A stretch of DNA of 36,424 nucleotides from [Clostridium] citroniae WAL-17108 (GCF_000233455.1 NZ_JH376420.1:1-36424); one strand, 5' to 3'; shown: positions 7,862 through 18,569, numbered from the stretch's first letter. Numbers and translations are program-made. The notes: a model not told the origin generated them from the letters alone.

Positions 7862-9190
7862 TTACTCGTGCAGTTTACTGTTTTCCCAGCCTGTCTCTAT
7901 CGCCGCATTACAATCCGCATCAAGCGCCTCGGCTGCTTCCTGCGGCGTTTTGGTTCCGGCGAGCAGTTCATGGATATGCGTATAAAATACATCGCGCACA
8001 CCGCGCCAGTTTGGGTTATTGGCAGTGAAGTCTACCGTGTTGCCTGTGTTTGCGTTATATGCCTCCTGCATAAAAATGTGCTTACTCACACGTTCTGCCG
8101 TGGCATTGCTGGCGGGAATACCGACCTGCGCATAATTCATAAGTTCCTCATTGGATATAAAATAACGAAGGAAATCCTTGGCTGCCTGGACTTTTTCCGG
8201 ATCCCCATTGTCAAAAATCTCAAAGCCGGTGACAAACGATGTATTATATCCTTTTCCATCTGGGCTGGGGAAATTGGCAACCCCGGTCGAATGCCTGTCC
8301 ATCCCAGGCAGCGTGGCACTGTTTGCCATATATATGGCAAGCTGGTTATTTGTAAACAGATTGCTGCAGTCAATAATCTCCATGTTCTCACAGCCGGCGG
8401 GGAAATAACCCTTTTGGTAAGAATCCGCAATCCATTGAAGGGCTGCAATCCCTTCTTTTGTATTGAGATTAAAACGGCCGTTTTCGTTAAAGAAAGGACT
8501 TCCCTTGCTGCGCAGTAAAGTCATGATATGCGTGTCACCCTGATCGTTCTTGGCATACATCAGCATGGGATAGGTCATCTCTGGCAGCTTTTCGGCCAAT
8601 GTGGCGAGAATGTCCTCCCACTCCTCCGGTGTCCAGCTCTGTATCGTGCCTTCCTCTCCAATATACTCTGCCAGCCCGCATTGACGGAACAGATTCTTAT
8701 TATAAATCAGCGTGTTTTGAAGGCTGTAATAGGGCAGCATATAGGTCTTGCCGTCCATCTGGCTCATCTTCCAGAGCATGTCGTCAACATCTGCCCGTAA
8801 TTCCTCCGTGATGATATCGTCCAGCGGTACCACGCGGCCAGTATGTATATATCCCGCCATATTAAAATAGCCTTCAAAAAGAACGTCCACTGCATGATCC
8901 GTATCAAAGCAGCCGGTAATATATTCGTCCTCCTCCGTGTAGGCGAATTTCACCACCTCCACCGTGACATCATAGTCTGTATACTGGGCGGCGAACTCCT
9001 CGCCCGCTTGGTTTAACACCTCATAGGAGTCAGTAACACCTGTGTCTGCATTGGCCACTGTCAATGGAGGGAGCTTTATCCTCAGTGTAATCTGCTTCTT
9101 CTCTGCTTCCTGTGTTTTGCATCCGGCGAGCGCGCCCGAAAGCATAACAAAGAATATTCCCCACGTAACAATCCGTCTCCAATTTTTCAT
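7862..9190 (-). CDS. Extracellular solute-binding lipoprotein (carbohydrate-type)
   Basis: The 442-residue protein has a lipoprotein signal ending in LAGC (Cys24) and the two-lobed pattern of family 1 (sugar/oligosaccharide type) ABC binding proteins, such as YMLPYYSLQNTLIYNK, AIYMANSATLPGM and a C-terminal helix-rich segment. It overlaps the kinase gene before it by four bases (ATGA), so both are translated together. No ABC permease or ATPase for import lies nearby. I therefore infer a sensing role, presenting a ligand to the adjacent kinase(s) or chemoreceptor. An orphan importer component working with permeases elsewhere remains possible. Confidence 0.88.
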   Translation of the reverse strand: MKNWRRIVTWGIFFVMLSGALAGCKTQEAEKKQITLRIKLPPLTVANADTGVTDSYEVLNQAGEEFAAQYTDYDVTVEVVKFAYTEEDEYITGCFDTDHAVDVLFEGYFNMAGYIHTGRVVPLDDIITEELRADVDDMLWKMSQMDGKTYMLPYYSLQNTLIYNKNLFRQCGLAEYIGEEGTIQSWTPEEWEDILATLAEKLPEMTYPMLMYAKNDQGDTHIMTLLRSKGSPFFNENGRFNLNTKEGIAALQWIADSYQKGYFPAGCENMEIIDCSNLFTNNQLAIYMANSATLPGMDRHSTGVANFPSPDGKGYNTSFVTGFEIFDNGDPEKVQAAKDFLRYFISNEELMNYAQVGIPASNATAERVSKHIFMQEAYNANTGNTVDFTANNPNWRGVRDVFYTHIHELLAGTKTPQEAAEALDADCNAAIETGWENSKLHE

Positions 9191-11304
9191 TTCTTCTCTC
9201 CTATTTTCCCGTTAAGTTTCTGCATCAACTTGCTTACATCGATTGGTTTTGCAATGAAGCCATCCATTCCAACATCCCTTGCCCGTTCCTGATCCTCTCT
9301 AAATGTATTGGCCGTACAGGCGTAGATGATAACCGTCTTTGCATCTGGGCGTTTTAACCCGCGGATGACTTTTGTCGCCTCAAAACCATTTCGCACGGGC
9401 ATTTGCACATCCATCAGGATAATGTCAAACTCATATGGCAGGGATTTCTCAAATAGTTCAACTGTTTCACCCCCATCTGCGGCCCGTACTGCAGTAAAAC
9501 CCGATGCAGCCAAAATTTCCATAAGGATTTCAGCATTTAAATCGTTGTCTTCGGCTATCAGAATATGCAGTTTTTTCTTATTTTCTCGGTTTTGAAGTAT
9601 ATTATCTTCCCCACCGGCACTCCCCAATTCTTCCGGTGCAATCTCTGACACCAGAGTAAAGGTAAAGCAGCTTCCCTCACCAAGCCGGCTTGTGACGGTC
9701 AGCATACCTCCCATTTGTTTTGCCAGCAGCGAACTGATGGACATACCAAGGCCTGTCCCCTGGCGTCCCTGAGAAATACCACTGCGTTCCTGGCTAAACG
9801 AATTAAATATCTTTTGCTGGAATTCTACGCTTATGCCGCAGCCGGTGTCTTCTACCTGATAGGTTGTCAATATCCGTTCGCCTTCAGCCGACTGGAATAC
9901 CCGCATCGTAACACAGCCGCCTTCCGGCGTAAATTTTACCGCATTCCCCAGAATATTGACGAGGATCTGTTTGATCCGCATATCATCTCCAACAAGGCTG
10001 GAACAAATGAGATTCGTTTCAACCCGGAAGTCAATCCCCTTATCCTCCATGGGGCTGCGCATCAGGCACTCTGTCGTAGAAACCAGCTCATTAACAGAAA
10101 ATGGCTTTAGTACCAACACCATTTTCCCAGATTGAAGTTTTGACATATCCAGAATATCGTTGACCAGTGAAAGCAGATATTTCGCAGTTGAATCGGATTT
10201 GCTAAGATATCCGGACAGCCGTTCCGGATTCCCTATGTTCTGCTGCATCAGATGGATCAGGCCGATGATTCCGTTGAGCGGAGTGCGGATCTCGTGGCTC
10301 ATGTTCGAAAGAAACTCTCCTCGGGATTTTGCTTCCGCTCTTGCCGTTGCGGAAATCAGAGAGATACGGACAATCGCAAACATCATTAAGCATAAAACAA
10401 TCACAACTACCGCAAGCATCACAACTGTCATGAGTACAAACTGCCGTGTCTGTTCCCGGAACACTTCCTGCGGAACCGTCAGTACAATACTCCACGTTGT
10501 ACCGGGCATTGGAATAAAGGATACCACCTGCGCACCCTGATCTATAAAATTGAAGTGCAGCAGGAACTCTTCCCCCTGCCCTATTCGGGCGGTAATCTCC
10601 TGAATATCCTGTTCCGACACACCTGCACGTTTCTGTAACTGTTCAAAATAGTTATCAATTTTCCCGATTCCCGCGCTGCGGTCCCGGTTGACAACATAAC
10701 TTCCGTCTATGTCAATGATTCCGGTATATCCCCTCCCGTCAAAACTGTCGATTTTGAGGCGTTCTGCCATCAGGCTGATTTTTGAAAAACCGATGATTCC
10801 GATAAACTGAGTACCTTCCACCCAAAAAGGCTCACACCGGACGCCATAGACAAGACTTTCCGAAAGAGTTTCTAACACCTCCAAATTGTCATAACGCATG
10901 ACAATTATATCTTGATTCGAGAGCAGTTCCGACACGTACTCCTTTTCCCTTTCATTTTTAATCACATTCGAGCTGGAGTATGTATTTCCCTCTGAATCCA
11001 CCAGATAGATTGTATTAAATATATTTGAAATCTGCTCCAAATTTAAACGACTGCAGACTTCCTGTATATTCGCGCATTGGCTTGTCTGCGTTCTGGTATA
11101 TACTGCAGACAGGGAATCCCATGAATTTTCCAATTCACTTTGAATGTTCTGCATATCGTGTCTGGATAATTCCCGCATCGAAGCTACAACCGAAGCGTCC
11201 GTTGTTTTGGTGAGTTGTTTCATATAGACACTGACCGCAAGCGATAAAACGACTAATGTCGCTATAACAAAAGCGATTGCCAGGTTCTTGTTTTCTTTTT
11301 TCAT
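9187..11304 (-). CDS. Hybrid sensor histidine kinase with receiver domain
   Basis: Domains in order: membrane helix (about 7-27), large extracellular Cache-like sensor (30-295), second helix (298-323), HisKA with His337 in SHEIRTPLNG, HATPase (VNILGNAVKFTPEGG, VEDTGCGI, GTGLGMSI) and a C-terminal receiver with the Asp in ILMDVQMP. The ATG at 11304 has GGGGGACG upstream. An in-frame ATG at 11316 with AGGGGG before it is an alternative adding four residues. It is translationally coupled to the binding lipoprotein. It has no DNA-binding output, so phosphate must pass to another protein. The sensor domain has a broken paralogue at 941-1453. Confidence 0.92.
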   Translation of the reverse strand: MKKENKNLAIAFVIATLVVLSLAVSVYMKQLTKTTDASVVASMRELSRHDMQNIQSELENSWDSLSAVYTRTQTSQCANIQEVCSRLNLEQISNIFNTIYLVDSEGNTYSSSNVIKNEREKEYVSELLSNQDIIVMRYDNLEVLETLSESLVYGVRCEPFWVEGTQFIGIIGFSKISLMAERLKIDSFDGRGYTGIIDIDGSYVVNRDRSAGIGKIDNYFEQLQKRAGVSEQDIQEITARIGQGEEFLLHFNFIDQGAQVVSFIPMPGTTWSIVLTVPQEVFREQTRQFVLMTVVMLAVVVIVLCLMMFAIVRISLISATARAEAKSRGEFLSNMSHEIRTPLNGIIGLIHLMQQNIGNPERLSGYLSKSDSTAKYLLSLVNDILDMSKLQSGKMVLVLKPFSVNELVSTTECLMRSPMEDKGIDFRVETNLICSSLVGDDMRIKQILVNILGNAVKFTPEGGCVTMRVFQSAEGERILTTYQVEDTGCGISVEFQQKIFNSFSQERSGISQGRQGTGLGMSISSLLAKQMGGMLTVTSRLGEGSCFTFTLVSEIAPEELGSAGGEDNILQNRENKKKLHILIAEDNDLNAEILMEILAASGFTAVRAADGGETVELFEKSLPYEFDIILMDVQMPVRNGFEATKVIRGLKRPDAKTVIIYACTANTFREDQERARDVGMDGFIAKPIDVSKLMQKLNGKIGEKK

Positions 11305-11484
11305 AACGTCCCCCATCCCCCTGGAATGTTCCGCTGGTTAAGATACACTTTGTTGTATTTCTTTAGCCGGCGGAAAACGCCTTTATCTCTAGTGCTGCGG
11401 AATTGACAGTATTTTTAAGTATTTGGTCCAACTCTCTTATCATATATATACCGAGGGAACGTTAGGAAAATGATTATACACATC

Positions 11485-13176
11485 TCATCCATACAATTCA
11501 AACCGGCTTACCAGATCTTCCAGTACCTGTGCCTGCGATGAAAGCTCTTCACTGGCAGCAGCCAGCTCTTCCGAAGTTGCGGAGTTGCTTTGCACTACAT
11601 CCGATATCTGCTCTACCTCTGTTCTAATATGTGAAATAGATTCACTTTGATAGTTAGTTGCGGCAGCTATCTTATCCACGGTCATTATCACCTGTTTTGT
11701 ACTTTCCACGACCTGTGTCAGCGAACCTGCTGTTACATAGGCTGCTTTTTCTCCTTCTTCAACCGCTGCGGCTGATTCCTCTATTAATATTGTTGTATTT
11801 TTAGACGCTTTCGATGTCCTGTCAGCCAGATTGCGGATTTCTTTTGCAACTACTGCAAATCCCGCCCCAGCCTCACCTACCCGTGCCGCTTCCACAGAAG
11901 CGTTTAAAGCCAGAATATTTGTTTGAAATGCAATGTCCTCAATTGTTTTTATGATTTTATAAATCTGATCGGACTTTTCACTGATTACTTTCATTGCCTC
12001 AATCATTTCCTGCATATTTTTACTGCTTGTGGAAACCTGTACACCTGCCTGATCTGTCTGGACACGTGCATCACTTGCATTCACAGCTGTTTCGCTTACA
12101 CGTTCAGATATACTGTGTACGGCTGTTGCAAGTTCTTCAACTGAACTTGCCTGTTCTGCCGCCCCCATGGCAAGCGCCTGCGCTCCGGTAGATACCTGTT
12201 CGCTGCCATCTGCAACCTGTTTTGCCGAATGGCCGATCTGCAAAAGGATACTGCTAAGATTATCACGAAGTCCTCTCATGGAAATTAAGATACGGCTATA
12301 CTGTCCCCTGTAGTATTCCTTCACGCTTGATTGAACCTTGAAATCCCCTTCTGCCATGGAGCCAAGTAAACCGCTGATGTCCTCAATAATCGTATGCTGG
12401 TAGCTAATCAAATCGCGTATGCTGTCCGACATCTTTCCCAATTCGTCTTTTGATGTATAGGTAACAAGTGCTCCATCCAAATCTCCTCCGGCCAGTTTTT
12501 GGGCAGCATGCTCGATTTCATTTACAGGCCTGCGGATGCCGTTGGAAATATAAAGCCCAAACAATAATGCTGACACAATACTTAATACCATGATGACAAT
12601 TACTATGACAGTTGCAACTGTCTGCGCATGCTCCCCTTCCACCACCATGATCTTCGCATTCCGGCCTGCTACATCTGCTATTTCCTGAAGAGTATCCGAC
12701 ATCTGATCCAGACGCGGGATATAATTAAATTTCATGACCTGATAGGCTTCCCCACGTTGATCTGCTTCAATCAATTCAAATACCTGGTCACGATATACGA
12801 TAGCCTGTTCTAAAAGTGAATCAACCTGATCCACCAATGCAATATCCCCCTTGAATGATTTTCGGATTACAGGGAATGCCGCACGCATATTTCCAAGATG
12901 ATTGTTCGCTTTTGTTACATTTTCATTCGCATCGTCCATGTCTGAATCTAATATGGCATTAAGGATATCCGCCCGAGCAGCCTGCATTTCCCTTTTTGCC
13001 ATCCACACATTAACCGTAACAGTATAATTATTATTATAGAAGGAGGACAGATTATTACCTATTTTATTCAGCAAAAACAGCGCTGCAATACTTGCCGCCA
13101 GACATATGGCGATGATCACTGCATACGATACCAACAGTCTGGCCCTTATTTTCATATCCTGTAGATGTTCCAACAT
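11485..13176 (-). CDS. Methyl-accepting chemotaxis protein
   Basis: The 563-residue receptor has a first helix at about 14-36, a four-helix-bundle ligand domain (about 37-185), a second helix near 187-210, HAMP and linker regions (about 210-320) and the coiled-coil signalling domain (about 330-560). The hairpin tip reads [18 protein letters not shown] followed by [15 protein letters not shown], close to the canonical tip that docks CheA and CheW. There is no C-terminal CheR/CheB tether peptide. GGGAGG precedes the ATG. It is sandwiched between two hybrid kinases, 29 bases after the upstream one, and no che genes lie in the window. Confidence 0.94.
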   Translation of the reverse strand: MLEHLQDMKIRARLLVSYAVIIAICLAASIAALFLLNKIGNNLSSFYNNNYTVTVNVWMAKREMQAARADILNAILDSDMDDANENVTKANNHLGNMRAAFPVIRKSFKGDIALVDQVDSLLEQAIVYRDQVFELIEADQRGEAYQVMKFNYIPRLDQMSDTLQEIADVAGRNAKIMVVEGEHAQTVATVIVIVIMVLSIVSALLFGLYISNGIRRPVNEIEHAAQKLAGGDLDGALVTYTSKDELGKMSDSIRDLISYQHTIIEDISGLLGSMAEGDFKVQSSVKEYYRGQYSRILISMRGLRDNLSSILLQIGHSAKQVADGSEQVSTGAQALAMGAAEQASSVEELATAVHSISERVSETAVNASDARVQTDQAGVQVSTSSKNMQEMIEAMKVISEKSDQIYKIIKTIEDIAFQTNILALNASVEAARVGEAGAGFAVVAKEIRNLADRTSKASKNTTILIEESAAAVEEGEKAAYVTAGSLTQVVESTKQVIMTVDKIAAATNYQSESISHIRTEVEQISDVVQSNSATSEELAAASEELSSQAQVLEDLVSRFELYG

Positions 13177-13205
13177 AGTCCCCTCCCGGCGATGATACTA
13201 AATCG

Positions 13206-15434
13206 CTATCTCAACACTTCAGACATGGTTCTAAAAAGTATGCCTACATCAATCGGCTTCGCAATATGGCCATTCATTCCTGCTGCCAAAGCCTCCTCTT
13301 CATCTTCATGAAATGCATTTGCTGTCATGGCAAGAATCGGGATCAGGACAGCATCCTCATGATTGCTTTGACGTATGGCTCTGGCTGCTTCGTATCCATT
13401 CATAACCGGCATTTGTATGTCCATTAATATAAGATCATAATAGCCTGTTGCACTGGCATTGAAACAGTCAACCGCTTCTTTTCCATTTTCCGTACAGTTA
13501 ATTTCAGCACCGGCTGCTTTCAAAAGTTCTACTGCAATTTCCCGGTTCAGTTCATTATCCTCCGCCAAAAGAAACCGTTTTCCTTCAAATGATACAGTTG
13601 GTGCTTTGCATTCCTCGCCTTCACCTCTGTCTTTTCCGACAACAGATGATAGAGCATGGCAGAGGGAGGATTCAAACAGTGGTTTGGCAATAAAGGCATT
13701 TGCCCCCGCTGCTTTTGCCTCATTCTCGATCTCACCCCAATCATAAGCCGAGATAATAATAACCAGCGTATCAGGTCCAATTTCTTCCCGGATACGCCGT
13801 GTCACTTCAATACCGTCCATATCCGGCATTTTCCAATCTATAAGGCATACATCATAATCGCGGTATTCCTCATGGGCCTTCAGAACCATCTGGACAGCTG
13901 CGCTGCCATGCTGAACCCAATCCGCATCAATCCCCATTTCTCTTAGCAGCATGCTTGCATGGGTACAGGTCCCCTCATCATCATCCACTACCAGCACTTT
14001 GAGATCGTCCCAGCAGCCAATTTCTGATTTATCCGTTTCTTCCAAAACTCCAAACGGCAGTTCTATTGTAAATACAGTGCCCTCCCCCTGCTTGCTTTTT
14101 ACCCGGATTGTCCCGCCAAGCAGACCAACCAGATTCTTCGTAATGGCCATGCCCAAACCAGTGCCGCCATATTTCCTGGATATCGACCCGTCTTCCTGCT
14201 CAAAAGGGGTAAAAAGATGCTGTAAAAATTCTTCACTCATGCCAATACCGTTATCCTCCACATGGAAAGTCAGCATAGTATGCCCATCCTTGACCGGCGC
14301 CTGACTGACAATCAACCGTATGGTGCCTCCGGCAGGTGTAAACTTTATCGCGTTTGAAAGCAGGTTAAGCAAAATCTGACTGACCCTGAGGGAATCCCCG
14401 ATCACGGTTTCTGATACTGTATTTTCAAATTTGCATTCAAACGCACTGCCTTTGGCAGCTGCCTGTGAGTATATGGCAGGAACAATCGAGTCAAACAGCT
14501 GTGACAATTCGAATTGTTCATGGCTGACCGATAGTTTTCCTTCTTCTATTTTTGACATATCAAGTATGTCGTTAATCAGTGCCAGCAGATGCTTAGAACT
14601 AAGTATAATTTTAGAGAGGCAGTCCTTTACCCTGTTACTATCATCCAGATTCGCTCCCGCAATCGCAGTCATACCTACAATAACGTTCATAGGCGTCCGA
14701 ATTTCATGCGACATCCGGGAAAGAAAATCTTTTTTGGCATTACCAGATTGCTGGGCGGTATATAGGGCATCCTGCAAATCATGTTCTCTGGCAGCCATAA
14801 CTTCTAAATTGTGCCGCTCCTGTCTGTTTGACAAAATTGTCAATCCAATCGTTGAAAAGGCAATCATCAGAGAAATGAATGTTGATACAAGCCCGGCTTT
14901 TTGCACCTGAACTTTTAAACTGTATATCTTGGCATCCGCAAAATCAATGATTGTTGTCAGACACTCATTCACACGGTCATAATAAGGATATACATTTACA
15001 TCCATATATTCCCGGACTTCATCCTCTGACTGAATATCCGTATAACCAACAGCCCTCGTCTGAACTTCTATCAGATCATCCATTGCCTCCTTTAAAGCAT
15101 CTATATCCTCAGATGGTCCCAGATACAGCTTGCGGATATTTTCAATCTCCTCATTCTGCACACCATAACGGGACTGAAAGAAAGAATCTTTATCATCTTC
15201 AGACTGAAAGGCATGGGATAAAAGTATGCCGGAAAAACTTTTCATATCCCACAGACGTGAGCGCATTGCCCTGGCGCTGTTTGACACCGTATAAGGATGT
15301 TCATACATTCTCTGAGCATTAAGATTCATTTCAAACGTGATCAATATACTAATTCCGGAAAATAAAAAGGCTGCAATACAAATGATTAATGATATTTTTG
15401 ATAATTTTAATGGGGATTTACTTTCTTTATTCAT
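13206..15434 (-). CDS. Hybrid sensor histidine kinase with two receiver domains
   Basis: The 742-residue protein has helices at about 13-35 and 181-202 flanking a helical extracellular domain like those of chemoreceptors. It continues with HisKA (His243 in SHEIRTPMNV), HATPase (NLLSNAIKFTPAGG, VEDNGIGM, GTGLGMAI), a first receiver (CLIDWKMPDMDG) and a second receiver (ILMDIQMPVMNG, AKPIDVG). The ATG at 15434 overlaps the end of the regulator gene by eight bases and has GGGAGC upstream. A longer open frame lies entirely within the regulator and was discarded. There is no HPt or DNA-binding domain, so signalling to the regulator or another partner is indirect or unknown. Confidence 0.92.
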   Translation of the reverse strand: MNKESKSPLKLSKISLIICIAAFLFSGISILITFEMNLNAQRMYEHPYTVSNSARAMRSRLWDMKSFSGILLSHAFQSEDDKDSFFQSRYGVQNEEIENIRKLYLGPSEDIDALKEAMDDLIEVQTRAVGYTDIQSEDEVREYMDVNVYPYYDRVNECLTTIIDFADAKIYSLKVQVQKAGLVSTFISLMIAFSTIGLTILSNRQERHNLEVMAAREHDLQDALYTAQQSGNAKKDFLSRMSHEIRTPMNVIVGMTAIAGANLDDSNRVKDCLSKIILSSKHLLALINDILDMSKIEEGKLSVSHEQFELSQLFDSIVPAIYSQAAAKGSAFECKFENTVSETVIGDSLRVSQILLNLLSNAIKFTPAGGTIRLIVSQAPVKDGHTMLTFHVEDNGIGMSEEFLQHLFTPFEQEDGSISRKYGGTGLGMAITKNLVGLLGGTIRVKSKQGEGTVFTIELPFGVLEETDKSEIGCWDDLKVLVVDDDEGTCTHASMLLREMGIDADWVQHGSAAVQMVLKAHEEYRDYDVCLIDWKMPDMDGIEVTRRIREEIGPDTLVIIISAYDWGEIENEAKAAGANAFIAKPLFESSLCHALSSVVGKDRGEGEECKAPTVSFEGKRFLLAEDNELNREIAVELLKAAGAEINCTENGKEAVDCFNASATGYYDLILMDIQMPVMNGYEAARAIRQSNHEDAVLIPILAMTANAFHEDEEEALAAGMNGHIAKPIDVGILFRTMSEVLR

Positions 15435-16905
15435 TATGGTAAGCTCCCGGTTCTCTCTTGCTATTAATATCTGCGCTATTGGACGGGAGTCCCATCTTAT
15501 CTCCGACAGCGGTATCTTGCGGTGCATTCCATAAAGGAAACTTTTTATGGAAGAAATACAGCCACTTTTCAATAAAAGATTGCCAATGACCGGCAAATGC
15601 TGCTGAATCGTCAGTTCGTAAATCATTTTCTAACTGACAGATAAAACCATCCAAATTGGTTTCCATCTGCCCGGCTGCCATTAATACAGCCGAAAAAATA
15701 TACCCCCAGACTGCAAGTTCCCTTAATTTTCCATAGCTTTCCCGTATAAATGCAGAGGGACATTCACTGGAGATGAAGTTCAAAAGAACATCAATGCAAA
15801 GTATGTAGTTCTTTTTATCATGAAGCATTCCTATTGTCTGTAACAGTTCCTCCCGTCCCTCTCTTTTAACTGATTCCAATGTATAGTGTGTCACATTGGA
15901 AACCGTCAAAGCCAGTAGCTGCATTGCCTCTCCATGAAGGCGCAGGTTTTCCCTGATTTCGGCTCTGTCCATGATATCAATGTCAGTTGATTCCAGACAG
16001 ACCTTTGTCCCGACTCCCATATAAGTCCTGGTTATTCCAAGTGAATTCAGTACATCCAGAGTCCGGCGTACTGTAATTAAGGAGACCTGATACCGCTCCG
16101 CCATCTTAGGCAGCGAAGGCAGATAGCTTCCAACCGGATAAACATCCCATAGAATCTCTCGGATAACGGTGGACGCCAGCGTATAACGCACCTGCGGCCG
16201 TTTCCGGTAAATCGTCCATTTAAACGGAATCTGATCCTCCTGCTCCAGGTGATACTTTTCACAGTTTGACTCAGTAAAATCCATAACTTTCAAATAAATC
16301 TGCTCATAATAGGCGTCCGTTACTCGTTTCAGGTCGTTTGCTTTTTCCACTGACAATCTATCTCCCACTACATAATTCGCCTTTCTATCATTTCTAGGCG
16401 GATAGAAATAGTTGATATAACGAAGGCATTGCCAAAAAAGCCCAAACATTAATCCATTCTGAAACGTATTGAGAACATCAGCATACAGGATGGTTGATTC
16501 TGAGGCGGCTTTCCCTTCTGTATTCGTCCCACCTGTGTTATACTGCATATCCAGTTTTAGATTCTGCATGCCCTTTTCCCATATTGGTAAAAACATTAGA
16601 TTACCATTGAGATGAAAGTCCAGTATTCCATCCCTGCGCGGAGCAAAATACTTTACAATGTTTTCCCTATACTGTTCTTCCGATCCCTGATAAACGACCC
16701 TGGCGACTTTCCCTCGTTCTGTTTTTATATAATCATTCTTCTCCAGCCTGCTAAACGCAATCTGTACGGTATTCCGAGCCACCCTAAACAAAGTGCAGAT
16801 TTGTGGTATCGACTTCAATTGTTCGCCGTACCTGTATATGCCAAAGAGGATACGCGATCTATAGTATTCGTAAATCAGATCATTCAGCTCATTGTTTTCT
16901 CCCAT
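15427..16905 (-). CDS. GntR-like regulator with two winged-helix domains
   Basis: The 492-residue protein carries two GntR-type winged helices in one chain. The first spans about residues 9-72 (VARNTVQIAFSRLEKNDYI). The second spans about 243-306 (YLPSLPKMAERYQVSLITVR, then RTLDVLNSLGI). An alpha-helical region of about 165 residues lies between them, and another of about 185 residues follows the second. No known effector domain (FCD, UTRA, MocR aminotransferase) was recognised. GGAGGTC precedes the ATG. As first gene of the signalling operon it is the only DNA-binding protein there and probably its regulator and output, but phosphorylation sites of its own are not evident. Confidence 0.8.
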   Translation of the reverse strand: MGENNELNDLIYEYYRSRILFGIYRYGEQLKSIPQICTLFRVARNTVQIAFSRLEKNDYIKTERGKVARVVYQGSEEQYRENIVKYFAPRRDGILDFHLNGNLMFLPIWEKGMQNLKLDMQYNTGGTNTEGKAASESTILYADVLNTFQNGLMFGLFWQCLRYINYFYPPRNDRKANYVVGDRLSVEKANDLKRVTDAYYEQIYLKVMDFTESNCEKYHLEQEDQIPFKWTIYRKRPQVRYTLASTVIREILWDVYPVGSYLPSLPKMAERYQVSLITVRRTLDVLNSLGITRTYMGVGTKVCLESTDIDIMDRAEIRENLRLHGEAMQLLALTVSNVTHYTLESVKREGREELLQTIGMLHDKKNYILCIDVLLNFISSECPSAFIRESYGKLRELAVWGYIFSAVLMAAGQMETNLDGFICQLENDLRTDDSAAFAGHWQSFIEKWLYFFHKKFPLWNAPQDTAVGDKMGLPSNSADINSKREPGAYHNE

Positions 16906-17393
16906 CTTTGACCTCCAGTATAAAATAGCTTATTTAATATTCAATATTTTTATTGACCGAACGCTGCCTGTCCCATTTCCTGGTAAAATGCAATTTCTAA
17001 AAGCAATTGTCAGTCCTGCTCACAATGGGTATTGTTTGATTGTACCACTCTTTGAACAGACATGCAACGCATATATCTGTGTATTCTTGCCGAATGTACA
17101 AAATATTCCTTATTTCCTCACAGTTAGGATTATTACAAAATACGCTTGCCAAGCAGTTCATCTGGCAGACGCCTTTCCTGTTCCTTCTCCCTTTTCATAC
17201 CGATAGGCAGTCGGGGCCAACACTTTTATCTAATTCTACAGACATTCTGGTTCTGAATCGTTCGCCGGAAGTTTCAGGCGCCATTTTTACTCTCTCTATC
17301 GCTTTCTACTCTAAATCCATTCAAAAAAGAGTCAGATATTTTTTCCCGACCGGAACTCTGCCTCCTTCTTTTTTGTTCTCTTGCAAGTGAAAG
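16906..17393. other. Gene-poor stretch upstream of the signalling operon
   Basis: No convincing gene. The minus strand holds very short overlapping frames, for example a 48-codon one at 17274-17420 with GGGAG before its ATG, none recognised. An AT-rich block at about 16915-16955 probably contains the promoter of the GntR-like operon. The nearest minus-strand -10-like TATACT is too close to the ATG to be trusted. Confidence 0.4.
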
Positions 17394-17421
17394 AAAAAAG
17401 ACACTGATTCCCATCAGCATC
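17394..17421 (-). terminator. Terminator downstream of decayed genes
   Basis: On the minus strand GATGCTGAT pairs with ATCAGTGTC around a four-base loop (two wobble pairs), followed by six T residues. It sits downstream of the decayed minus-strand gene at 17494-18569. Confidence 0.6.
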
Positions 17422-17493
17422 TCCCTGTTATATTAATCTGCTCCTTTCTATTACCTCAGCAAACACCATCACCTCCTCTCCTGTATGGTCCCA

Positions 17494-18569
17494 TTATCCC
17501 ATTGTTGGCCTATGTGACTGTTCCTCACGCTGCGCTAATCCATTCTCTTTTAGTTGCTCTTCCGTTAAAATACAAAAGTTCGGGCGGCTACTCCAGAAGT
17601 TTAAATACAGTTCACCTCTTTCTGTCCTTATCCCCATATTCCGAATCTGATATCCCCAGCCAGCGGCGGCAAGCCTCCTCCACTGCTCAATCACCTTCCC
17701 CAGTTCTTCTGGTTAAAGTTCTCCATAGCTTTTACTTCCAAAACATCCCAAAGCCGGCCATTCCCCCCTTCGGTCATCGGCCTCATTGAAAATTACCTTC
17801 TGCCGCAAGCGCTTGTTTTCTAATTGCTCCACAAAACCACAGGGATGACGCTTGATCCACTCCTCGTTCTGCAGCACCTCTTTTATCGATTCCTGAAATT
17901 GTATTAAATCTACCGCCTCCAATGGATATCCGGCAATTCAAATCCGTCCCCGTTCATTATAGGTAAAAAGTTCACCTTCTAAGGGACTAAACAACCGAAT
18001 CTTATGAATATCTTGTGATACTGCACTTCCCTTCAATCCAGAAGCCAGTCAATAAACATCTTTCACACAGTTTGGACGTTCTGTCTCAAAGCAGCTTATC
18101 ATCTCTGCCATAAATATGGTTGGGTTCTCGAGTTCCTGTCTCATTAAAAACTTTGCTGGTTTTATTACTATCCGCCCAAACCTCAAAGCGATCCCACACT
18201 TTTTCTTTTTGCGGCAGACGTAAAGCAAAAGAAGATATTCCCGGACCGGTCTCTCTATGAAGATGAGGGAAAAAAGCGACATCTTCTCCGAAAGGCTTAT
18301 TATAAATTTCTTCATCCTCCAAGACATGATTCCACTCTGTGTCACTCTTTTGGGTAATCGTTCCTGACTGAATTTCAAATTGATCCAGGTTAAATGTGGT
18401 TTTGATCAGCTGGAGCAGTGTTGATGGCTCATTTCCGATTAAGCATAGTCATGACAATTCCATTGTAGGAAGAAGTGGATGAGCGCGAAAACTCCAAACG
18501 CAGCCTGGCATCTCCATTTACTTTCACATAACTGGCGTCCCATGCAGGTTGCTCCCTCGCTGTATTGGG
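17494..18569 (-). pseudogene. Decayed gene, probably from a conjugative element
   Basis: Coding-like stretches in changing minus-strand frames line up in order: WDASYVKVNGDARLRLEF (near 18500), EWNHVLEDEEIYNKPFGEDV then HLHRETGPGISSFALRLPQ (near 18300), a piece around IHKIRLFSPLEGELFTYN with an in-frame stop (near 17990), LIQFQESIKEVLQNEEWI (near 17880), GRLWDVLEVK shifting into SYGEL, and KVIEQW through GELYLNFWSSRP to 17494. The last blocks resemble, from memory, C-terminal parts of unnamed proteins on gut Firmicute conjugative elements. Several frameshifts and stops show it is dead. The function was never clear. Confidence 0.55.

Noticed and set aside
7868..8518. A 216-codon open frame on the + strand
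   Set aside because: It lies antisense inside the solute-binding lipoprotein gene, has no ribosome site and shows composition expected of a shadow frame.
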